DNA from: Lucifuga dentata
Lineage: Eukaryota > Chordata > Actinopteri > Ophidiiformes > Bythitidae
DNA: 64,000 nt
Assembly: GCA_014773175.1 (NCBI GenBank)
Contig: VXCM01002828.1
Span: 30,341-94,340, forward strand
Direction of reading: 5' to 3'
The number at the start of each line of letters is the position of its first letter. The stretch's first letter is position 1. The notes beneath the pieces are model-generated. The model had not been told where the DNA came from. It saw only the letters and a program-made list of their open reading frames with translations, and ran no database searches. This document shows, piece after piece, positions 38,905 to 51,692 of the stretch. The position numbers and the translations under genes are program-made.

Positions 38905-39645
38905 GTAGTAAATACATCCCCACAATGTGTTTCAATTAACAGATACATTGAACTCCCTTCAAATAAATATTTGAATTTGGCCATTGGGTGGCAGACACAC
39001 AGACTCTCTGAGACACACTCACAGCAACTGATCCTTATATGCTATTAGCCTGTTAACTTTTCTAGCACAAAATTACCTATTTACACATAAGACACAGAGC
39101 AACATAAGCATTGTGTTGGAGTCATCTTGTTGCAGTCAGCCATGTAAGGGAAAAAAAACAGGAATTCTAACATACATTTTAGTCCTAGTTTGGTTCGCTC
39201 ACTCTTGTTTGGGTCTCTAACATTTTTCACCAACAGCCTGTTTACTTTCTTCTTAGCTTTCTGCCATTTAAGACAGTACAGCTATTGTACAATTATCTTC
39301 TCTGAGCCTGTGAACTAGGAGGTGATGTTCACACTTTTATGCATGGGGTTGTTGAGAGCCATTGGCCATGTGGACTATGCAGCAAACCAACACAATTAGT
39401 TAGATGCAGTGTAAAGTTGCAAAAGCCTGCAGAGTAAGGTGCTGATTCTTAGTGGGATTGGTAGTACTAGAAACACACTTACATTACAGGGAATAAGTTG
39501 ATTAAATCTTATCAAAAAAAAAAACAAATAATGTATTCTGAACTGCTACTTCCATGCAGTACTCTAATCTGTGTGAATGGTTAGCTATTTGAAAGGCCAA
39601 AATTAACTCATTTACAATGGAAAAAACTGAATGGATTGGAGGCTC

Positions 39646-39680
39646 AATGTTGCCTAAATCTACAGGATTTAGGCAACATT
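39646..39680. repeat. 15-bp-arm perfect hairpin
   Basis: AATGTTGCCTAAATC and GATTTAGGCAACATT are exact complements around a 5-nt loop (TACAG). Confidence 0.9.
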
Positions 39681-39739
39681 TAGCTTAAATGTAATGGTGT
39701 AACAATGGTGTTGTTGTATTGCCCATAAAAATTCACTAG

Positions 39740-39793
39740 GACTCTTAAATTGACCAATAATAATAAATAAATTGACTCTTAAATTGACCAATA
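39740..39793. repeat. 20-bp short direct repeat
   Basis: GACTCTTAAATTGACCAATA occurs at 39740-39759 (first base G) and again at 39774-39793. Confidence 0.85.
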
Positions 39794-40199
39794 TACCACC
39801 CACACTGCCCATGTCAGCATGAGTATGATTTTCCATATAGCGTGACTTGAGTTTAGAACTTCTTGTATACTGAGGCTACTTATCAGCCTCTGCTTCCCTC
39901 TGTTGGTGAAGATACATGTAGCCATTCTTATATCATTATGCAGAGAACAATGTAAAGTTTAGTGGCAGATGTGTAGTTACTCAGTCTTGCTATATGACTG
40001 ATATGTGATATGAGTTTAGTTGATATCAGTTTCAGTTCGTTGAATAACCCAGGACCAGAAACTAAAACACTGAGATGTTGAATGGCTACCCGGAAGCATT
40101 CAGTTATGCAAGAGTGCCTGAGCCAGTTCCTTACAAAAAACTTTTTAGTCATTAGGGCAAAATTGGTGTTTCTTTAAGATGCAGGCTGGCCAAGAAAAC

Positions 40200-40290
40200 C
40201 ATAATGCAGTCGATTACTTGTGGCAGTCGTTCAGCTGCTTCATGTTAGCAACAGTTCAGGAATATCCTAGCTACTGAACATGCCCAAAAA
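40200..40290. repeat. Dispersed repeat, copy 1
   Basis: Words GTCGATTACTTG, GCTTCATG..AGCA and the stretch around CTACTGAACATGC recur in the same order at 44.81-44.99 kb. The copies are diverged and differ in length. The class is unknown. Confidence 0.45.
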
Positions 40291-41453
40291 AGGCATAGCA
40301 CTTATGCAACTTTTTTTTTGTTTTATTTGTTGCTTCAAAAATGTAGCTTTTTTGACTGACTCATAGCCTCGGACATGAGTTGATTTGTTAGGTCAGAGAA
40401 TTTGAAATAAATCAATTCATTTTAAAGAACAGAAATTCACAAGCCTGATCTTAGGTTCATCTAAGTATAAATATCTAAATTAACTAGACTAGGTTTGAAA
40501 GGGACCCTTTCACTCTCTCACCCATATGTAGGCTGTATTAAAATAATGACAAATAGACAATAGTTCGTGTAAGTCTTTTGGTGGATTATTACTTCATTTG
40601 TGTTGTTGCTCTGCAGGGGAACTTTCAGCAGGTTTCTGTGAATGGTGTAGTTATGTAGTTGTCGATTTGTGTATGTGTAGGTGAATATTTAGTGTGGTAC
40701 TACTTTTTTTTTTTTCTTTTTTTTTAATTTTGGGACCATGTATGTTGGACAGACAGAAAGACAGAGCTACCTACACCACAGGGAAGAGGCTTTGAGAGAA
40801 AACAGCACACCGTGAAAGAGTGAGTGGAAGATATGGAATAAAAGAGTAGATATACAGAAAAGAAACTGCAGAGAACATGTCCTCGTGAACTTTTGTCACA
40901 TCTCCACACTGAAACTAGGCGTTTTCTTGCCCACAGTCCTCTGTCACTCATTCTATATGTCATCTCTGTTATACTCAACTCTTCACTTAACCCCCCCCCA
41001 TCTTCCCATCTGTTCTTGTTTTTACATATCTTTACACATTTCTTTGTTCCTTTTCTGTACCTTCGCCTTTTCCTCTAATTGTACTATTTAGCTATTACTC
41101 CTGCTGTCTTTTCTCTCCAGTTTCCTCTTCTTCAACTCATATTCAACACACATCTTATTAAATAGTAATGACCAGCAAAATTAAAACATTCCCATTTAAT
41201 GCATGTTAAATGGTCCAGTCACATACTGTATAGTGCATACATACACAAATTCCCATATGCAAACCCTGGCAAGCAGTAAGAAAACTTTATCACTCTGGAC
41301 CAGATTATAAAAAATCACAACCAGGCCCTTTGCTTGATTCAAATGTCAAACCTGACAGTTTACTTTCTGTGGATGAGCACTTGTAAGCAGCCTATGCATA
41401 CAAGCTATTTTGAATACAACAGCCATCCTCCTCTGTAGTATTAGGCCAGATTT

Positions 41454-41936
41454 ACTCTTGCCGTAAACTCTGTATCGGCCTCCATGGAAATCTTGTGTAT
41501 CGTGATAGAAGCATTAGTTGTGCACATCCTCTTGAATTAATGCTCCACATTTATATGATGCAATATCCATAAAAATCGTAAGGGCAGCAATATCAACTTT
41601 TGTCACATCAGCTCTGCAGTGACAGCGACAACCAGCAAATGGGTGAAAATGTTGGCAAGCTGTCATCATGCTCTTTTTTCGCCTGACCTAAGTAAAATAC
41701 AAACCTTCTCAATTGTTGCCATTTTTGTTTACACTGTTGGGTGAAACTGGAAGCAGGTGTTAAGGTGTTTCAGTGCAGATCAGGATTTATGTTTGAGCTC
41801 TCACATTGCCCTGGTGGATATAATATTTAATCCTCCAGTTTGACATAAAGTTGTACCAGTGATTATGTGTACACTGCTTGCGTAGAAAACGTGGGCGGAA
41901 GCGTAAGTGTGGATAAAGTCAAGTTTAAACCTGGCC
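41454..41936. mobile_element. Possible Harbinger-like element
   Basis: The left end GGCCAGATTTACTCTT and right end AAGTTTAAACCTGGCC (complement GGCCAGGTTTAAACTT) match at 13 of 16 positions. Flanks are TTA and TTT, so the 3-bp duplication is imperfect. GGCCAGATTTACT ends are typical of fish Harbinger-type MITEs. Chance cannot be excluded at this level of match. Confidence 0.4.
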
Positions 41937-41939
41937 TTT

Positions 41940-44900
41940 CCAGAATTAATCACATAACAGCACAACATTGCATCTTTAAACAAGCAGGTAAAGACCAACA
42001 ACAAATTTATGATGTAGCTATGGACATCGAAAAGGGTGCTGAATGCAAAAATACATTACTCAAAAATATTCTTGTACAATCAATAACAGAACAAAACTAT
42101 AGTGCACAACCAAGGGAGACCACATAGATGTAACTATAAGAAGTATAGACACAACAGCAGTCACACACAGCAAAGCAGAGAGAGATGGCATTTTTGTATA
42201 GTCATCAGCAACTGTAAATAATGAAACCACCAGTGTGTTGTTACACTTAACTAAAGTTACATTTAATTAACTAAAATCACCTCGAGCAGGTGGATCCTCC
42301 TTGCTAGCTGGCTCATCTTCCCCTTCGCTTGCTGATGAGTCAACAATGCAGAAACATGGAAATGTTCTATGCAATTTCTGCCAGTCTTTCATCTTTTGAG
42401 TGCCTCTTTTAAGCTACAGTAACTTTGACAAATATGTTCCTTCTTTTCCAGACAATTTCACCTAAATGCACCTGCTGGGCCCATGGTTCCACTGTGAGAG
42501 TGTTTGATTTGGGTCATATAAAGTTCTCACCTGGCGATGCATTAAATCAGCACTGAATAAAGCTGATGCCACCTTTGTTACTCTTACCTTAACCATAAGC
42601 CATGATTTAAATATTTAACCTTGTTGTATTGAAGTATAAAAATTGCTGATGGGAGACTAGATGCACTCACACCCTCTGAGGCTTTGACAATTCTTCAAAG
42701 GCAAGATTTAGAGTTTAGAAATGACTGAAAGCTCTTCATAATTTAAGTGGTCATGTATCCTGTTTTTAGGTCTCTAAGCCTTGGTTATAGTGACATTATA
42801 TAGTGCATCTATAAATGATGATTTCAATCATTACACAATATAGAATAGAAGCTACAACAGAGCAGAGAATGGAGTGTTTTTCTGATGGAATACAGTATGT
42901 GCAGAATAGAAAAGGCTGACCAGCAGATAATTTACCCTGGTACCAGCTACCTGCTTCTAGATGTTTACAGCAGCAAACACAAACATTTCCAGCAATAATA
43001 GTGATGCAGTGCTTTATTTTAGAGGCTAATGAAACAGACATTTATTCAGGTATACAAAATGTCACAGACAGTTACTTTAAGTTATAGTTAGCCTGACTCC
43101 AGCTGCTCACTTTTGGCTGAATCTCAGGTGAGCTGCAACACTGCATTCTAGCACAGTGCTGTTACTGTGCTCTAATCATATAATTACCATATACTATATC
43201 ATTAGCTCTTTCTGGTCCATTAAAGTTTGCATTGTTGCATGAAAGATTGCTGCCATACAGTTTTGATAACACTGACAAATGATGTCAAAGATGGCATAAT
43301 TAATTAGTTTTCCCTTGTGTAATTTACAAATGTGGACTGGACTAGATAACGGCCAGTATTTAAGAGTCAGCAGAGTCATTGATCAACACCTCAGGCATCA
43401 CGTTTACTTTTAGTTTTATAATGAGCTCTTTCTTGCCAACTGTCATCCTCCATCTTTATATCCTCTTTCACTGCTGTTTTTATTTTCAGTCAACAGGATG
43501 TTGGATGCGTAACAATGCAGAAAAGAGACAAAAGTAAAACAGGAGCAGAGAAAAGACATGGGGAAAAAAACCTTCTTCCTCTTTTGGACTATCACTATGT
43601 TGAACTCCTCACTATCACAGCTTTGATAAAATGAGTGGTGCAGAGGTAGATTGAGTGAGAAAGAAGAAAGAACAGATGAGGCAAGGTGAGACTCCCTTAA
43701 GCTTTACACTTTTTAAGTCTTGTTACAAAAATCCATCCATTGACATCCAGCGGGTTTTTGGAGACTCTAGACTGATTACCTGCACAGAGAGAGAGACAGA
43801 GAAAGAGGAAAGAATGATCCAATTAGGAAGACTGAAGTGCCTCCTTCTAAAAACTCAACTCAGTACCATAGTCAGAAGTCTTTCAGCAGACACTTTAAAG
43901 CTGCCGGCTTGTTGCTTGTCAAGTGTTCAGAGTAAAATGAGGCTGCTGATTTTCTGTATGATAAAAATATCCTTCATAGCAGATGTGAGTTCAACTAATT
44001 ATACAGAATCTAAAACACTTGTCTACTGTTTATAGTGAATGAAGCATAATCTCATTGCCATATACGCTATACAAATAAAAATATCACAGATGACTTTTTT
44101 TTTCTTTTTTTTTCTTTTTTTTTTGGATGAATGGCGAAATGTTTCAGGATTAAAAACTTGAATCCAGTTGACTTGACAGTTTTCATACAGTATATCTACC
44201 CCCTGGATGACTGAGAGTCTTCATCAAATCACACGACAGTTTTACTTTTCTCCTTTATAGCTTTTCAGAGAGACTTTAAAGAATTTTCTTTAAAGTCAGT
44301 ACACCATATTATTTATACTATGCTAGTGGCATGTGCAATGCCTCGCTTGTTGTTAGAAGTGACTCCAGTAAGCCAACTCACAACTGCAAATGAGTCTCAT
44401 TGACTTTTGGTTACTTCTGGTATATCTGAAAATGAAAGAGATTGAGTATATTTAACTTTATTTAAACATCAAAAATGAACATAAAGTACAGGCGATCGTC
44501 CACTGGAGGCTCTCTAGCCTACACACAAACAGATTCCATAGGACTTAATCAGTGGTGACCTGAGACATGGGTTTGATGAATCACCCATGACTTTTAATAA
44601 CTTTGGAGTTTGAATTACTGGAACTTGTCAAAACCAAAAGATTAAAATATTAAATCGCTAACCAGAAGCAATGTAGTTGGTTAGGTGAGTGTATCTGAAC
44701 TGATGGAACCTGACAAATCAGAAAGGCGTTTTACTCAGTAGGGCTTAATCAGTGTTAACCCAAGATGCCAGTTCATTCAGTCATTAACCCTTGACTCAGG
44801 CAGGCTAGTGGTCGATTACTTGAGTGGCCCGGAATCAATGTGAACTTGACAAAACTGAAGTGCTTCTTACTAATAGCAAAATATGTTTGTAGTTGTTACC

Positions 44901-46320
44901 GGCGTATCTGATCACCATTGTTTGGCATTAAATCGCTTCATGCATGTAGCAGTTCAAACATTGCCTGGCTACCAAACATACACTAGCAAGATAAGAGTTT
45001 TTAACATTTATGCAAATTTTTATTAATGTATTTATTGATTTCTATGAAGTTGTGACTGAGTTTAAATGATAATGAAAGAAGTTTAGTTTGACTGGTAGTG
45101 TGTCAGTAGCCCTAATAAATAGGGTATGGGTTGTTCTTGGGTTGTTATGCTTCATTTTATTTATTTATTGCCACAAAGTCATGGCTTTGTTTTTGTGATG
45201 TTCAGAGAAATGTCGATAATCAGTGTGTGTTCACTAAGTCAGTTTTCGCTGAGGATTATATCTGCTTTGGTAAATCCTTGGACACAAAATTCTGAGTTTT
45301 TCCCCTTTTCAAATGCATAGATCAGAGGAAAACTAATGTCCTCACAATGGTGAAATCAGTACAGTGGTAAAATGCTCAATCTATCAGCTTATCTGCTGCA
45401 AAAGGATTGACCTCTGAGAATAACCATCAATGGAAACTAAACTTTTCTAAATCATATGACCTTGACTTCATTCTTTTCTGCATCCCTTCTTTATCTCTCT
45501 CCACTTACCTCTGTATTCTGGATGATTTGGTTTATGATTCCCCACTCTGATTAAAGCTTGTCAAGAGTAGCCACCACAAATTAACATGCACTCCTTCATT
45601 TATTCCTCCTTTCATCAGTGTCAGGGAGAGAGGAAGCAAAGGGCCTTTGGGAGGGTGAAGGGGGTGAGTAAAAAAGGCAAGTAAGAAGAAAGCCGGATGG
45701 AGAGGTATAAGAAATGAATGGAGTAGAGGGGAGATCTACCCATGGCCTTGAGGGAAATGTAGTGATGGGGCTGAGGATGGAGGAGGTGTGAAATGAAGAT
45801 GCTGGCACAAGGAACTAGGAGAGATGATAAAGGCCTTGGGGGAAAGCAGAATCAAGGCATAAGAGCCTTGGTGTGGGGAGGGGCACTTTTGTTTGAAGCA
45901 GACTTCATATCCACTTGATCATCTTCTGAATTTTGATCAGAACTTGTTAGATGTCTGTAACTTATTCACTTTCCTCTCTCTTTGTTTAGCTCCACTCTCC
46001 TTTTCTCTTTGTCATTTCCTCTCTCTTGGATTGCTCTTTTGTTTCTTCTCTGGCACAGTGGGACTGCAGTTAGACATAAGTGAAAGAATGGGATAGACAG
46101 AGGACATTCTAAAAAGCAAAGGCTTAAAGTTGAAAATAAAGAAAAAGGAATCCTATTTTTCGTGGTTACTTCTGCCATAACTTATGGCTGTAAAATGGGC
46201 ATTTTGTGCATTTCTTAACTCCAGTCCTGTGTTACTCCAGAGTTCACATAAATTACTGATAAAAGCAATTCTTTTACATTAACTTATATTTAGATTTAAT
46301 TGTTGTATAGTTTTAGTCTG
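41940..46320. other. Anonymous DNA, no gene seen
   Basis: Frames at 41867-42127 and 43655-44035 are unremarkable. A repeat shared with 40.2 kb lies at 44.81-44.99 kb. T-rich tracts lie at 44096-44124. Confidence 0.5.
44810..44990. repeat. Dispersed repeat, copy 2
   Basis: This is the counterpart of the 40.2 kb copy: GTCGATTACTTGAGTGGC, then a longer spacer, then CGCTTCATGCATGTAGCAGT and the CTACCAAACATAC block. Confidence 0.45.
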
Positions 46321-46325
46321 TGTAG

Positions 46326-46700
46326 TCAAGACAAGTTTATTTCTATAGCCTAATATTACATATAATATCAAAGGATTTTACAGGCACATATTAACGCCCA
46401 TGCTCTCTATGAAGACAAGAAAGAGCTCCCTAAAAAAATGTTATCATATAAGGAAAAAATGAAGAAACCTCAGGAGAGGCAATTCAAAGATTAATTCCAT
46501 CTCCTCAAATGGTCAGGTGTGCAATAGGTGGTGAAGCGCAATGAAACATTTCACATAAAATGGCAAAAAAGCAATGATCCAGTAAGAGGATCCACAAAGA
46601 TGTAGTCAGTTTGATATCATAGTCGTGATGGATTCCAGGGATGAGCCACGTGAAATGAATGTCCACAAATGGGTGTATAACTCCAACACTCGCACGTGAG
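46326..46700 (+). repeat. Widespread percomorph interspersed repeat
   Basis: The landmarks AAGTTTATTTCTATAGCC, GAGCTCCCTAAAAAAA, GAAGAAACCTCAGGAGAGGC, CCATCTCCTCAAATGGTCAG and GTGTGCAATAGGTG occur in the order I know from a dispersed repeat abundant in many percomorph genomes. The 3' limit is approximate. I do not assert its class. Confidence 0.75.
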
Positions 46701-47678
46701 TGAGAGGAGGGTCCACCATATCCACAAGAAAAGAGAATGGTGACTTAGCAGGATACATATTGAAGTAAAAGTCATGTGACAGTGAGAGGAGTCTGACAAA
46801 TAAAGGCCGGACCCCATTAACCAGGCTACACTCACGCTGCTTACTGGTGAACAACTAAAGCTGAGCTAAGTAGTCTAACATAGGCCAAGGCTGGCTAGTC
46901 ACTTTCCTGAGCTACAGACTGTATTTACTTCCTATTAAATATGTGTATATTCAAACCTGTCAATAAAGAAACTGGATGTGAAAGCAAACAATCAAAAAAA
47001 ACTGTGAAGTTTCACCTAAATTATCCACTCTCATCAGTTCCTGAATACATTTCAACCAATAAAGCTGTAATAGCGATTTACTGAGGTTGTCATGTGTAAT
47101 TTGACTGTTAAAAGCTAGAATCAAAGTACACTATGTTTTTTTCTTAATGACCTTTAAATCATGCAATTATGCAAATGTCATATCTGACATTTTCGTTTCT
47201 CTCTTTGCTTTTGTAATCTTTGACGATGACTCGTAAAGGGACTGTATAGAACTCATACATTGTGGATTTGTTTTTAGGAACGTCTGTGGATGTTCCTAAA
47301 AATAACATTCTGGATGCTTTATTTCTGTTATAACAAATGAAACTTGGATGGACGAGTCATCACTCTTAATGTATAATTTCGAGAGTTTAAACAACACGAA
47401 TTTCAAGAATTCAGTTTCAAAGATTTCAGGAATTTAAACAAACACAACATAGTGGCTGAATGAATAAGGAATAGCAGCATTTGACATCTAATAAATGTTG
47501 TAGGATAAAGCAGCATGTGCGCTTTGAAAAAAAAAACTATGAATGAAAACTCAATACTGAGGATATTTTCAATTTTGTCATTAATTAATAAATTAACAGA
47601 CTCTCTGTGCTTCATGGGAGGGTTAAAGCAGCTATCTAGTCATAGTCACTCAAGCCAGCTGGTGTCTTGTTGTTCAAT
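46701..47678. other. Anonymous DNA, no gene seen
   Basis: An 11-bp-arm inverted repeat (TTTTTAGGAAC and GTTCCTAAAAA) lies at 47271-47302. Otherwise nothing is supported. Confidence 0.5.
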
Positions 47679-47909
47679 CAAGAAGGCGTTTCACCACACA
47701 ACCAAGCAGATTCTTCAGTTCAGAGTCACTGGTGGGCAGTAATCCTACATTTATCCTCTGATAGTCATTCATACCTTGGGCCAGGGAACTCCTTGGGTCA
47801 CATGACATTGAGGAGAGCATCGTCACAAGTACTTTTACTTGTAACTTATTGTTAGAAACACATTCAGAACTGAAGAAGCTACTTGGATGAGTGGCAAAAC
47901 GTCTGCAAG
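47679..47909. repeat. Fold-back repeat with GAAGAAGC..GGATGAG arms
   Basis: The 47-bp left arm (47679-47725), read on the minus strand, aligns with the right arm (47863-47909) at roughly 70% identity, sharing GAACTGAAGAA, ACTTGG/GCTTGG and AAACG. I recognise the right arm as part of a repeat common in fish. The 122-codon minus frame across it is not a gene. Confidence 0.6.
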
Positions 47910-48781
47910 ATGAAACAGGTCCATCTGCTGTGAGCGATATCCAAAGACCTGGATGGCTGAGAACCTGTTTAGACATAAAAGCAGCTGTGGCCTTGTTTTT
48001 GTCTGTGCCTTTGATAAACAATAAGAAGTCCAATAAGAACAAGTTACTGCAGTAACTGATAAGAAATACACACGATGCTGGCTTTCATCAGTCATTTTGC
48101 CTCCCATGTTTGTCACATCAAGGTAAAGTTAGTGAGGAAAAGGCAAACACTGATATCTTAAACCTGCTTCTGTCTTTTCTGCTACTTTATGATCCAAGGA
48201 CATCCTACAGTTGAGAAGCAAGTGGTAAATAAAGCTGAGATTGGTACATGATTCGTCTTTTGTGCCATCGAGAGTTTAAGTTTGACTAAAGCCACACTTC
48301 CTTTCTGTTCTGACTCCTTCACTCCTGCTCTTCATCTCTTACTCCCTATCTTTCCTAACAACTTGGCTGTCCCCTGGCTGAACCACTTTTGTTTAATATG
48401 AGTACAAGTGGGTGCGTGTGTGTGAATGAATGAGTGAATAGTGTGTGTGTACATGCTAAGCCATTAATCGATTCTGGAGTGTAGCTGAGGCTGCTGCTTT
48501 AGCTCAGCAGCCTTACAAAGTTGCTTAACTTCAAACATTACTCTGTGTGCTGACTGGAAAATACCAGTCTACACTTTCATTTATTTCTTCTGTGAGAGGT
48601 CAGAAAAGGAGTTTATCAGAAATGGTGATAAACGTTCATAGTGTAGAAGCCCACAACCTGTAATGGGAAAGCAAAATGGGCTACCAATTTATGCAGTGTA
48701 AATATTATTCTATACTTATTTTGAATGTGATGGCAGCTCTGCATCTCCCCATTTGATTAATTTGGTGCACTAAGTAATGAT

Positions 48782-48784
<3 letters not shown>

Positions 48785-48830
<46 letters not shown>
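48785..48830. repeat. (CT)n microsatellite
   Basis: About 23 perfect CT units. Confidence 0.95.
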
Positions 48831-48833
<3 letters not shown>

Positions 48834-49703
48834 GTCAGCCTGATATACAGTTAAAAATGATGCTATGAAAGATTTATCAGTAAACGCACCCAGAAGATGC
48901 AGTCAAGAACACATCACCTTGTTTGGGATAAAATAATGTTTTTAATGCCCATCGCCCACCTTATGTAGCCTGGATTTTTACACAGATCTACAATATTTTA
49001 TTCCATCATGTACAACACAGCAAAAGAGTGAGGGGCAAGCAAAGAGAGAAGGTAATGAATAATATACTTTACTGATTACTGTATTTGCAGTGAATGTGTC
49101 TGAATATATTTAATAAACAAATCAATTCTTTCTCACATTGCAGTCGTAATAGAAATCAATTTATTCTTATTAAGGATTAAAGAGCTCACACACGCTTGCT
49201 CTTCAGTGTGTGTGCTAAATCCCTTGAGCTTAATGCTGAATGCAAGGTAATGCACTGTCAATATGCTTTTATGTGTTGTTCAGTTTCACTGGATATAATT
49301 TACTACATGAGAAATGACATGAAATATTAATGATCTCTTGGCTTGCCCAGCTGCTTCACTTTGTAATTATTTGAGACAAAATTACTTTTCCATTGTAATC
49401 ATGTATCTCTTTTTATAGATTCAATATATTTCAAACATTCAGTTATTGATGCTTTACTGTTAATACTCTAGAAGGCATATTTAATAAAAGATGTTTTTCT
49501 CAACTTTTGGATTTCATATTTTTGCAGATTTTATATTTTTGCACCCCAAAACATCTGTTTTGTATTGTCATATCATAAATACAAAAACAAGATGCATCTT
49601 AAATATGAGCACTGAACTTCAGAAAGTGCCAGATGTGAAACGTGCCACAACTGAAACATGCTTCCATGTCCTGAATAATTTGTAGTCCATACATAAATAC
49701 ACA

Positions 49704-49757
49704 AAAACATACAATTTGCCACACAAAATGAATTTTGTGTGGCAAATTGTATGTTTT
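49704..49757. repeat. 26-bp-arm perfect palindrome, 2-nt loop
   Basis: The left arm (49704-49729, containing CATACAATTTGCCACAC) and the right arm (49732-49757) are exact reverse complements separated by GA. Confidence 0.95.
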
Positions 49758-50050
49758 CTGACTTTGTTCCACTATGCTATTATTTCATTTATGTGAGAAT
49801 ACATGCATGTGTACTGTAGGTCAGCTTGTATGTTTAATCTGAGTTGAGACAAAAGTATTGAGAGAAAACAGGCAGAGAAGAAGAATCTAACAGATGATCC
49901 CTTGTTACTTAGGATACACATTTCACAAATATACCTTTACAGACTACCTCTGTCAAAAAAGCAATGTGTTAAAATAAATGACTGAGAATTTATAGACTAT
50001 TCTACTGTTTGCTAAATGTTGTCATGGTTTATATATTGTGTTTCAACTAT

Positions 50051-50086
50051 TTTTTTTTTTTTTTTTAANTTTTTTTTTTTTTTTTT
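50051..50086. repeat. poly-T with single N
   Basis: T16, AA, the N at 50069, then another T-run. Confidence 0.9.
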
Positions 50087-50782
50087 AACAAGAGAAAGCA
50101 ACAAGGTTGTTCTAAACTGCCCATCAATTTTTTTTAGCCTGCAGTGCATCAAGTATAGCAGCTTTACTTAACCCACACAGATTGCAAAGACATAAACATT
50201 GTTATTTGGGTAAGAGAACTTTAGGTCTACATCAAGCCTCCCTCAGCTCCTTTAAAATTCTGTGTGGTTACTTTATGATGTAATTTTATCACCATTCATC
50301 ATGCAGAAACCATCTTTGCATTCCACTTAGTCCTATCTAGCTGTAAACATCTAAGGTGACAATGATGGATTGTATTCGTTTCAGGATCTCACTTCCAGAT
50401 TTATACTGATAGTATCTCCTGTGTTTGTTTACCTTAAAAATGTTTATGAAGGTCCATTAACCTCCACACTTCCTTCACACCCAGTGGGTTTGATCAAATT
50501 CATTCAAGCTCCTCAATGTCATTGCTGGGATCTATACTGAATTCCTGTCATTTAACGTGATATCTGACTTATGACATAACTTATAGAATATTTCAGTAAT
50601 TTCATGTCATGTTACATGTAAGCCACATTAGAAATGCATCTTCCAGTGTACAATTTCAATAAGTAAGGTTCACCTATATATGGCTAAAGCTTAGAAAACA
50701 GATCTTTAATATTCTTTTTAGGTTGTGAAATGTTTTGAGTCACATTTTCCAATCTCTGTTGTGACATCCTGAATCTGATATT

Positions 50783-50787
<5 letters not shown>

Positions 50788-50822
<35 letters not shown>

Positions 50823-50823
50823 T
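50788..50823. repeat. (ATT)n trinucleotide repeat
   Basis: About 11 ATT units. Confidence 0.9.
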
Positions 50824-51644
50824 TATTTTATCTTTACCAATCTGACTGTTGTCTTCCCACTTGTCATTGGCTTTTATAGAAGCCAGACAAAATGTCATTT
50901 GAAAAACACAGTTTTAGGGAAAACAGAATGTCATGGTATCAATTCATGGATAGTAAGAGGATTAAAAACAATGGCACAGTCTCTTGAAAACTTTCTCTCT
51001 AAAGCAGAGCAATGCTACAGGAATACAATATTATGTTCAGTTCAAAGGATGCACACTAGAATGTATCACACTGTAAAAGACTTGATCATATGTCTACCTG
51101 CATGCAAATGGCCACAGAAATGGATGCATGTACACATGCTCATACAATCTGCATACACATGCACTTAGACACAAAATGCTTTTCTGAAATTATCTTTGGA
51201 TAAATGCCTTTTACACACATACAAAACACACCCAGATGGTTTTGTAGGTCACTGATGTGCCTGCAGCAGAGTGCAGGGAATGATGTCATCTCAAACTTGT
51301 TGAGATGTTGTGTCTTGGCATTCCTAATGGCCTGCTGACTGACCTTTACCATGGATGTCCTGTAAAACAGCTCACAGACAGGATGATTCTCGCTATTTTT
51401 GTAGAAGACAGCTGATGCACTGTTGACGTTTTGGATGGCTAGCATTAATAATACTAAGAGAGCACACAGCATTACCAAAAAGAGAGCTCAAGTCTCCTTT
51501 ATTAAGCATCTGGAAATCAGAAATTCATCAGAAGCCATTTTAAATAAAGTACCTCCTCTCTCCATGTATTCACAGGCTGTCTGAAAGGTTAAGTGATAAA
51601 CACATATTGCTTAGCTTTAATTAGTCTTCTTCATAATGGCTAAT

Positions 51645-51646
<2 letters not shown>

Positions 51647-51688
<42 letters not shown>
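51647..51688. repeat. (CT)n microsatellite
   Basis: About 21 CT units, followed 50 bp later by a TAATA-rich stretch (51736-51785). Confidence 0.95.

Positions 51689-51692
<4 letters not shown>

Larger units (their letters stand above)
33880..41450. other. Anonymous DNA, no gene seen
   Basis: Frames at 34330-34713 and 36638-36967 (127 and 109 codons) have no recognisable domain or splice context. Several homopolymers, a compound GT/GA repeat and two small direct or inverted repeats are listed separately. Confidence 0.5.

Noticed and set aside
43655..44035. 126-codon open frame
   Set aside because: No motif, and the composition follows local AT-rich, GA-rich sequence.
47863..47909. GGATGAG followed by AAAACGTC, vaguely like a hammerhead ribozyme core
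   Set aside because: The conserved CUGA before GA and the third helix are missing; it is part of a common repeat.
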